Assembly (NCBI RefSeq): GCF_013177315.1
Contig: NZ_CP053661.1
Location: 372,001 to 436,000 of the forward strand
Length of the DNA: 64,000 nucleotides
Source of the DNA: Thermoleptolyngbya sichuanensis A183
Lineage (GTDB): Bacteria; Cyanobacteriota; Cyanobacteriia; Elainellales; Elainellaceae
Direction: 5' to 3'
Both the position numbers and the translations under genes were made by a program. Shown piece after piece: positions 59,377 to 64,000 of this stretch (positions within the stretch are counted from its first letter, which is position 1; each line of letters starts with the position of its first letter). The notes below the pieces were generated by a model. That model did not search any database, was not told the origin of the DNA, and saw only the letters and a list, made by a program, of their open reading frames with translations.

Positions 59377-60312
59377 ATCAAAAAACCTCCACAATTACAC
59401 TGGGGAGGCACTTCAAAACCTGTCACCATTACCACCTCGAAGGTATGCCAAAGGCAATGCATGGGGTGGATATGTCCGAATCTTTTTCCGTGCCCTACGC
59501 TACCATTTGGGATCACACTTTTACTATAACACCCTCGGATCAGAGCGCGTGTACCGCAGCTAACATCTCCCAGATACAAATCGTCCCAGGTACAGGCCGC
59601 CTGACCCGCAACAGTTCACCCCTGGGTTCACGCCTGTCTATTTTGGGGGCAGCCTTCGCTCACTGCAAAAAATACTAAGAAACACCAAGAAGCGCTTCGT
59701 GGGACTTACGCACCTGCGACGAGCTGCCTGTGTTTCGGACGATTGCTCGCGGGTGCATCTCGATATAGATTCTCCAACGACGCAAGCCCTAACTTAGTTT
59801 CATCAAAACAACACAAAGTCCGTATAGTTGATGTTTCGTATGTAAAGAGTAGGCGAAAGATCAAACAAAATCGCTCTAGATCCTGGAATCTTCGGAGAGA
59901 TACAAGTGCTTTGACCTACCAATCTTCATGAACGTAGGCACATCTTTAAAGCCTGCGTAAGCCCTTCACAAGTTCCAGGCAGAGTTTGAATTCTTTGTAA
60001 GTTGAGAACCAATCCACTGTAAGTGACAACCCTCATTCTGTATCTTAAGACATATGGGTTCAGTGCATTTACCAGTATCTCTCAGCGACATCTCAGTGGT
60101 TTCTAGGGGTTGATTCTGTGGTGATGCTCTGGGAGTTGTAAGGTCAGTCTCTGATGCCTAGATGCCTTAGAGCTACCCTAGCGCTGATTCATTCATATCA
60201 GCATTGTCCGATGAGACTGATGCCAGGATATGCAAGAAGTTCACAAATCACTCACGAATTTCTCAGGATTCTGCGGTATCAGAAGAATCCAGCTTGGTTA
60301 GGCTCAGCTTCT
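59377..60312. other. Long non-coding gap before the polysaccharide genes
   Basis: About 930 bp with no credible open frame. It contains the decayed MITE copy (59701-59790) and is more AT-rich from about 59800 on. The promoter for the glycosyltransferase cluster should lie in its last few hundred bases. A long untranslated leader is possible. Confidence 0.6.
59701..59790. mobile_element. Decayed copy of the 91-bp MITE-like element
   Basis: The left end GGGACTTACGCA (59701-59712), internal CGGACGATTGCTCGCGGGTG and right end CGCAAGCCCT (59781-59790) align with the copy at 31801-31891 at the same spacing. The hairpin arms are largely lost. Confidence 0.6.
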
Positions 60313-60765
60313 ATGAAATTAATGCTTGTTTGCACATCTGGCGGTCATTTCTCAACCATGAGAGACATGGAGTCATTTTGGTCTCAGCACGAGAGAGTCT
60401 GGGTAACGGACTTTAAGAAAGATACGAGTCTTCTAAATGGCTTGAATGAACGAGTTTTCTGGCTGCCCTATCAGGGCCCAAGAGACTGGAAGCGTTTTCT
60501 AATGAACCTGCCCAGATCTCTGAGAGTTCTGCTTCTAGAGCGACCTGATATGGTGCTTTCGACGGGTGCAAGTATAGCAGTGAATTTCGCGATCCTGTCC
60601 AAGCTGTTAGGAATTCGCTTCTTATATATCGAGAGTATTTCTCGTTCGGATGAACTGAGCCTGTCTGGTAAATTCATTTACCCGCTTGCCGATGAGTTTT
60701 ATGTTCAGTGGCAGGAGTTGACCGAAAAATACCCAAGAGCAATCTTTAGAGGAACTGTGGCTTGA
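60313..60765 (+). CDS. Alg14/PssD-like glycosyltransferase membrane-anchoring subunit
   Basis: The ATG at 60313 gives 150 residues; the longer open frame upstream is not family-like. MKLMLVCTSGGHFSTM is the typical Alg14/PssD N-terminal nucleotide-site loop, and DMVLSTGASIAVNFAILSKLLGI corresponds to the GT28 core. With the next gene (Alg13/PssE-like) it should form a two-subunit sugar-nucleotide transferase acting on a lipid-linked sugar at the inner membrane in exopolysaccharide assembly. The next gene starts 72 bp downstream. Confidence 0.8.
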   Translation: MKLMLVCTSGGHFSTMRDMESFWSQHERVWVTDFKKDTSLLNGLNERVFWLPYQGPRDWKRFLMNLPRSLRVLLLERPDMVLSTGASIAVNFAILSKLLGIRFLYIESISRSDELSLSGKFIYPLADEFYVQWQELTEKYPRAIFRGTVA

Positions 60766-60837
60766 CTCTAAATTAAAACACTCTCGGTCATGCTCGTTTA
60801 GTGATTTCAAAGTTGTTCCTGAAGATCCCAGAACACG

Positions 60838-61365
60838 ATGATTATTCTCACTCTTGGCACGATTCCGTACTCTTTCGATAGAGCGATTACTTGGCTACAC
60901 TTGCTGCTAGAGCAGCAGGTTATCTCTGAACCTGTTTTTATTCAGAGCGGGGTCACTGATACCTCTCTTGTTGATCGCCATCCCCTTACAACAGTGGTCA
61001 AGACGATTGAGTCTAAAAAGCTGGTTGCCTTGGTCAAAGAAGCCAGACTAGTGATTTCTCATGGCGGCCAGGGTTCAACGCGGATGCTGGCTTCGCAACA
61101 GGCTTGCTTCGTTTTGCTGCCGCGGCTGGCTCGCTTTGAGGAGCATATTGATGACCATCAGCTTCTATTTGCTAAAAGTATGCAGCGATTCGGTGTCAAG
61201 CACTGTTTGGCCCTAGATGAGCTTCGACAGTTTGTGCTAGAACCACCGCCGCCATTCCGAGGACAGTTATTTAACGGGCCAAAGCTGGCGGATCATCTTA
61301 GTGCAAAGTATCCGGGACTGAAAGAAGTTGCCTTTAAGCAGGCGGGTTGTCTAGAGACAGTTTGA
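60838..61365 (+). CDS. Alg13/PssE-like glycosyltransferase catalytic subunit
   Basis: A 175-residue protein. MIILTLGTIPYSFDRAITWL matches the Alg13/PssE start, and the GT28 C-terminal donor-binding motif is VISHGGQGSTRMLASQQ. EEHIDDHQLLFA corresponds to the conserved HQ segment that contacts the sugar nucleotide. It needs the Alg14-like partner encoded immediately upstream to reach the membrane. Together they mirror the two halves of MurG, present here separately at 18911. The sugar and acceptor are unknown. Confidence 0.83.
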   Translation: MIILTLGTIPYSFDRAITWLHLLLEQQVISEPVFIQSGVTDTSLVDRHPLTTVVKTIESKKLVALVKEARLVISHGGQGSTRMLASQQACFVLLPRLARFEEHIDDHQLLFAKSMQRFGVKHCLALDELRQFVLEPPPPFRGQLFNGPKLADHLSAKYPGLKEVAFKQAGCLETV

Positions 61366-61412
61366 GTCGAACCCGTTGAGCTTCCTTCACCCGGTCTCCG
61401 TATAAATCAGCA

Positions 61413-62477
61413 ATGAGTTGTATGTACCCGCTGGTCAGCATCATTATCAACAACTATAACTACGGTCGTTTTCTAAGGCAGGCTATCGATAGCAGCCTCA
61501 ATCAAACCTACTCTGAAATAGAGGTGATTGTGGTTGATGATGGCTCTCAGGATGGTTCCCAAGAGATTATTCTGAGCTATGGCGATCGCATTATTCCGGT
61601 TCTGAAGCCCAATGGCGGACAGGCCTCTGCGATGAATGCAGGATTTCGAGTCAGCAAGGGAGAAATTATCGTTTTCCTAGATGCGGATGATTATTTCTTT
61701 CCTCATGCAGTGGATACGATTGTTGCTCAATGGACCCCCGACACTGCCCAAATGCAGGCTCGACTGGAATCACGAGATGCAGAGGGAAATTACATTGACC
61801 TGTATCCTGCGCCGGAGATTACTTTCAATACTGGAGATGTCACCCCATTATTGCTCACAAAAGGGCGATATAACACGACTGTGACCAGCGGCACTAGCTT
61901 TAGTCGGATGGTGCTAGAAAAAATTTTGCCCATTCCCGAAGCGGACTTTCGGATTTCTGCGGATGGCTATTTGGTGTCTGTTTCGCCTTTTTATGGTCAG
62001 GTATTTGCAATTGAAACTCCAATTGGGGTTCGTCGGAAGCATGGTGAAAATCTTTGGGCTGCGTCTAGTCAGGAAATCGACGTTTCTCGCTTTCGGAAAT
62101 CATTGCGGCATGACCGCTTGAGATATCAGGCGATCGCTCGAACGGCAAAGAGTCTGGGGCGATCGCTCGATGGTGATCCCGGCTTGAAGGACACCCTGCA
62201 TTTGACCGATCGAATGGTTTCGCTCAAGGTCGATCCCCAGGGGCATCTATATCCAACAGATTCCTGCGTGATGCTTGCCTGGAAGGGATTTTGGGCGGTT
62301 TGGAAATATTCCACCTATTCCAAGAAACGAAAGCTGATTCTGAGCCTGTGGTTTCTATGGGTAGGCTATCTGCCTGTGGCGTTGGCAAAGCCTGCGATCG
62401 CCTGGTTCCTATTAGGAAAATCTCGCCCTCGATTTGTAGACAAGCTTGTAAAGCAGATCAGAGCAGCCACCAGCTAG
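61413..62477 (+). CDS. Family 2 glycosyltransferase
   Basis: A 354-residue GT-A enzyme. The nucleotide site begins LVSIIINNYNYGRFLRQAID (about residues 7-26), IVVDDGSQDGS follows, and the DxD-type metal motif is FLDADDYF. The C-terminal third has hydrophobic stretches (about 280-335) suggesting membrane association. It probably adds one sugar of an exopolysaccharide repeat. The ATG at 61413 is used; another lies three codons on. The next glycosyltransferase starts 18 bp after its stop. Confidence 0.87.
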   Translation: MSCMYPLVSIIINNYNYGRFLRQAIDSSLNQTYSEIEVIVVDDGSQDGSQEIILSYGDRIIPVLKPNGGQASAMNAGFRVSKGEIIVFLDADDYFFPHAVDTIVAQWTPDTAQMQARLESRDAEGNYIDLYPAPEITFNTGDVTPLLLTKGRYNTTVTSGTSFSRMVLEKILPIPEADFRISADGYLVSVSPFYGQVFAIETPIGVRRKHGENLWAASSQEIDVSRFRKSLRHDRLRYQAIARTAKSLGRSLDGDPGLKDTLHLTDRMVSLKVDPQGHLYPTDSCVMLAWKGFWAVWKYSTYSKKRKLILSLWFLWVGYLPVALAKPAIAWFLLGKSRPRFVDKLVKQIRAATS

Positions 62478-62495
62478 GTTTATGAGGAGCCTGTT

Positions 62496-63416
62496 ATGCG
62501 GGTCACTATTTGCGTCATCACGTATCAACGACCTGAAGGCTTAAAACGTCTTTTAGAAGGGCTGAGAAAACTGGAGTTTAAGCAGCTTCAGCCTAAGATT
62601 CATGTCGTGGTAGTGGACAACGATGAATCTGGACAGGCGTTTCGCTTTTGCAATCAGTTATCCCCAGATTATCCCTGGAGGTTAACAGCTTGCATGGAGC
62701 CGCGTCGCGGAATTTCCTATGCTCGAAACCGGGCGATCGCCACTGCTCCTCTAGACAGCGATTTCATTGCCTTTATTGACGATGATGAAGTGCCCGAATC
62801 GGACTGGCTAGAGCAACTTTTATTGACTCAAATCCAGTATCAAGCAGATGTGGTGCATGGGCCGGTTCTCCCCCATTTTCAGCCTGACGCACCGACCTGG
62901 GCAATCCAAGGTCGATTTTTTGAAAATCGACGCTATCCAACGGGGCATCTTTTGGAAGCGGCTTACACCAACAATGTCCTGATGCGAGCAGAGTTGGTCA
63001 AGGATCAGAAAAACATTTTCCAAGAGCGATTTGCATTGACGGGTGGAGAAGACTCCTACTTTTTCAGGTGTCTTCATCAGTCAGGAAAAAAGCTGGTTTG
63101 GGCCGATGAAGCGATTGTTTATGAGTGGATTCCCGACAGCCGTACTACAGTGCAGTGGATTTTGCGGCGGGGCTATCGCAGTTGTTTAAGCTACTCTATC
63201 TGGGAAAAAGAAGCGAAGCCATCGGCTCGAGTTCGTCTGTTATCTAGCGCTAAGGCATTGCTCCAAATGATTTATGGACTGATGACCATTCCGTTGGGGC
63301 TGATTCAAAAGCGTTTGGCGATCGCATCGCTGCTGAGAATCTTTCGGGGTGCTGGTCGCTTGGCTGGGCTTTTAGGCTTCACTTATCAGGAATATAAGAC
63401 CATTCACAAGGTGTAG
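62496..63416 (+). CDS. Family 2 glycosyltransferase
   Basis: A 306-residue enzyme whose ATG at 62496 is preceded by GAGGAG. VTICVITYQRPEGLKRLLE, VVDNDESGQAFRFC and the metal-site IDDDEVPESDWLEQ define the GT-A core; ALTGGEDSYFFRCL is a second conserved acidic block. A hydrophobic C-terminal segment (about 250-270) may attach it to the membrane. It belongs to the same operon as its neighbours (18 bp from the previous gene, 77 bp to the next). Confidence 0.87.
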   Translation: MRVTICVITYQRPEGLKRLLEGLRKLEFKQLQPKIHVVVVDNDESGQAFRFCNQLSPDYPWRLTACMEPRRGISYARNRAIATAPLDSDFIAFIDDDEVPESDWLEQLLLTQIQYQADVVHGPVLPHFQPDAPTWAIQGRFFENRRYPTGHLLEAAYTNNVLMRAELVKDQKNIFQERFALTGGEDSYFFRCLHQSGKKLVWADEAIVYEWIPDSRTTVQWILRRGYRSCLSYSIWEKEAKPSARVRLLSSAKALLQMIYGLMTIPLGLIQKRLAIASLLRIFRGAGRLAGLLGFTYQEYKTIHKV

Positions 63417-63493
63417 AAACGGGCTTTGGAGCAGCTTTGAACTTGGAAAATCATCATCAAGACAGCTTGTGGCAGTCTGTGGACGCAAAAACT

Positions 63494-64000
63494 ATGAATC
63501 CTCAAATTTCTGTTGTCATCCCACATTTCAATGACTTGGAAAATCTGAAAATTTGTCTGAGCTGCTTGATGAATCAAACGCTACCACTAGATCAATTTGA
63601 AATTATTGTGGCTGATAATAATTCGAGTCTGGGTTTGGATGCTGTACGCAGCGTCGTTGCAGAGATAACCAATCGCAAAGCAAAAGTAATTTCTGCCCCG
63701 ATTCAAGGTGCAGCAGAAGCAAGAAACGCAGGGGTTTTAGTATCCCAATCTGAAATTTTGGCATTCATAGACTCTGACTGTCAGCCCTCAGAGGACTGGC
63801 TCGAAAATGGATTGAGAGCGATGAAGCAAGCCAAGCTTGTAGGGGGTCGCGTCCGGGTTCTTTTGAATAATCCGGATGATCCTCATCCTGTGGAAGCTTT
63901 CGAGTCTGTTTTTGCATTTAATAATCAGTCCTATGTTCTGAAAAAGCAATTTTCTGTAACCGCAAATCTGTGGGTTTCCAGAGAGATTTTCAATGTAGTG
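63494..64000 (+). CDS. Family 2 glycosyltransferase, 3' truncated by window edge
   Basis: At least 169 residues with the frame open at the window end. ISVVIPHFNDLENLKICLSC, IIVADNNSS and AFIDSDCQPSEDWLENGL (metal motif DSD) define a GT2 core distinct from the two preceding ones. The ATG at 63494 is favoured; a TTG at 63437 in the same frame would add 19 residues. It continues the exopolysaccharide gene cluster. Confidence 0.85.
   Translation, partial: MNPQISVVIPHFNDLENLKICLSCLMNQTLPLDQFEIIVADNNSSLGLDAVRSVVAEITNRKAKVISAPIQGAAEARNAGVLVSQSEILAFIDSDCQPSEDWLENGLRAMKQAKLVGGRVRVLLNNPDDPHPVEAFESVFAFNNQSYVLKKQFSVTANLWVSREIFNVV

Noticed and set aside
1-64000. CRISPR arrays
   Set aside because: No set of regularly spaced 25-40-bp repeats with unique spacers was found. 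The regular repeats seen are 11-21-bp contiguous tandem units or REP-like palindromes.
1-64000. tRNA and rRNA genes
   Set aside because: No cloverleaf with a T-arm GTTCRANYC and matching acceptor stem was noticed, nor any rRNA-like stretch. A covariance-model search would be decisive.

Overview
The window is chromosomal DNA from a cyanobacterium, most likely a filamentous Leptolyngbya-like lineage; the genus cannot be fixed from sequence reading alone. The evidence is the very high density of the HIP1 palindrome GCGATCGC inside and between genes, the thylakoid NDH subunit NdhL, cyanobacterial families of unknown function (DUF2854, DUF2973, DUF2605, DUF4278, DUF2358), a GUN4 domain, and a replication origin with cyanobacterial-type DnaA boxes (TTTTCCACA) beside dnaN. 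GC content is fairly high except in the last 4-5 kb.

Layout. 1-4 kb: the end of a LysM/M23 peptidoglycan hydrolase and several small cyanobacterial proteins. 4.06-5.37 kb: an intact IS4-family insertion sequence with 18-bp terminal repeats and a 10-bp target duplication. 5.6-16.4 kb: a [2Fe-2S] ferredoxin, hisIE, an MFS transporter, a CHASE2 membrane protein, a TPR protein, two membrane proteins, a CaCA/Cax-type exchanger, an MsbA-like ABC exporter and a GNAT enzyme. 16.6-21 kb: a DUF4278 protein, ndhL, an NTF2-like protein, murG and an acyltransferase. 21-29.5 kb: c-di-GMP and two-component signalling (REC-PAS-GGDEF, a hybrid kinase, PAS-GGDEF-EAL) around murF. 30-33.4 kb: a DUF2358 protein, an ArsA-type ATPase and glutamate dehydrogenase.

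33.5-41.1 kb is a co-directional minus-strand cluster: DUF72, UbiA prenyltransferase, PPDK/Rph-like phosphotransferase, BtaA-like DUF3419 enzyme, SAM methyltransferase and HAD hydrolase. It looks like an uncharacterised lipid or prenyl-lipid modification pathway and is the best candidate here for an undescribed system. dnaN and the putative oriC follow at 41.4-43.1 kb. Genes left of oriC (32-42.6 kb) run on the minus strand and genes right of it (43.3-47.9 kb) on the plus strand, as expected for replication forks leaving it.

43-58.7 kb: a PAS histidine kinase, clpS, inorganic pyrophosphatase, a Tat/lipoprotein solute-binding protein, a LysR regulator overlapping a convergent EamA transporter, a cell-wall amidase, a NACHT-GUN4 NTPase, a REP-associated tyrosine transposase (RAYT) with its probable REP-like repeats, a lipase and an M3 oligopeptidase. 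60-64 kb: the start of an exopolysaccharide cluster (Alg14-like/Alg13-like pair and three GT2 glycosyltransferases, the last cut by the window edge), visibly AT-richer.

Repeats are a prominent theme. They include six REP-like CCCCCTTA/TAAGGGGG elements, a 91-bp MITE with a decayed second copy, a 33-bp repeat placed in frame in two unrelated proteins, two purine-to-pyrimidine tracts, and many 11-21-bp tandem duplications that sit at gene ends, several of them copying a stop or start codon.
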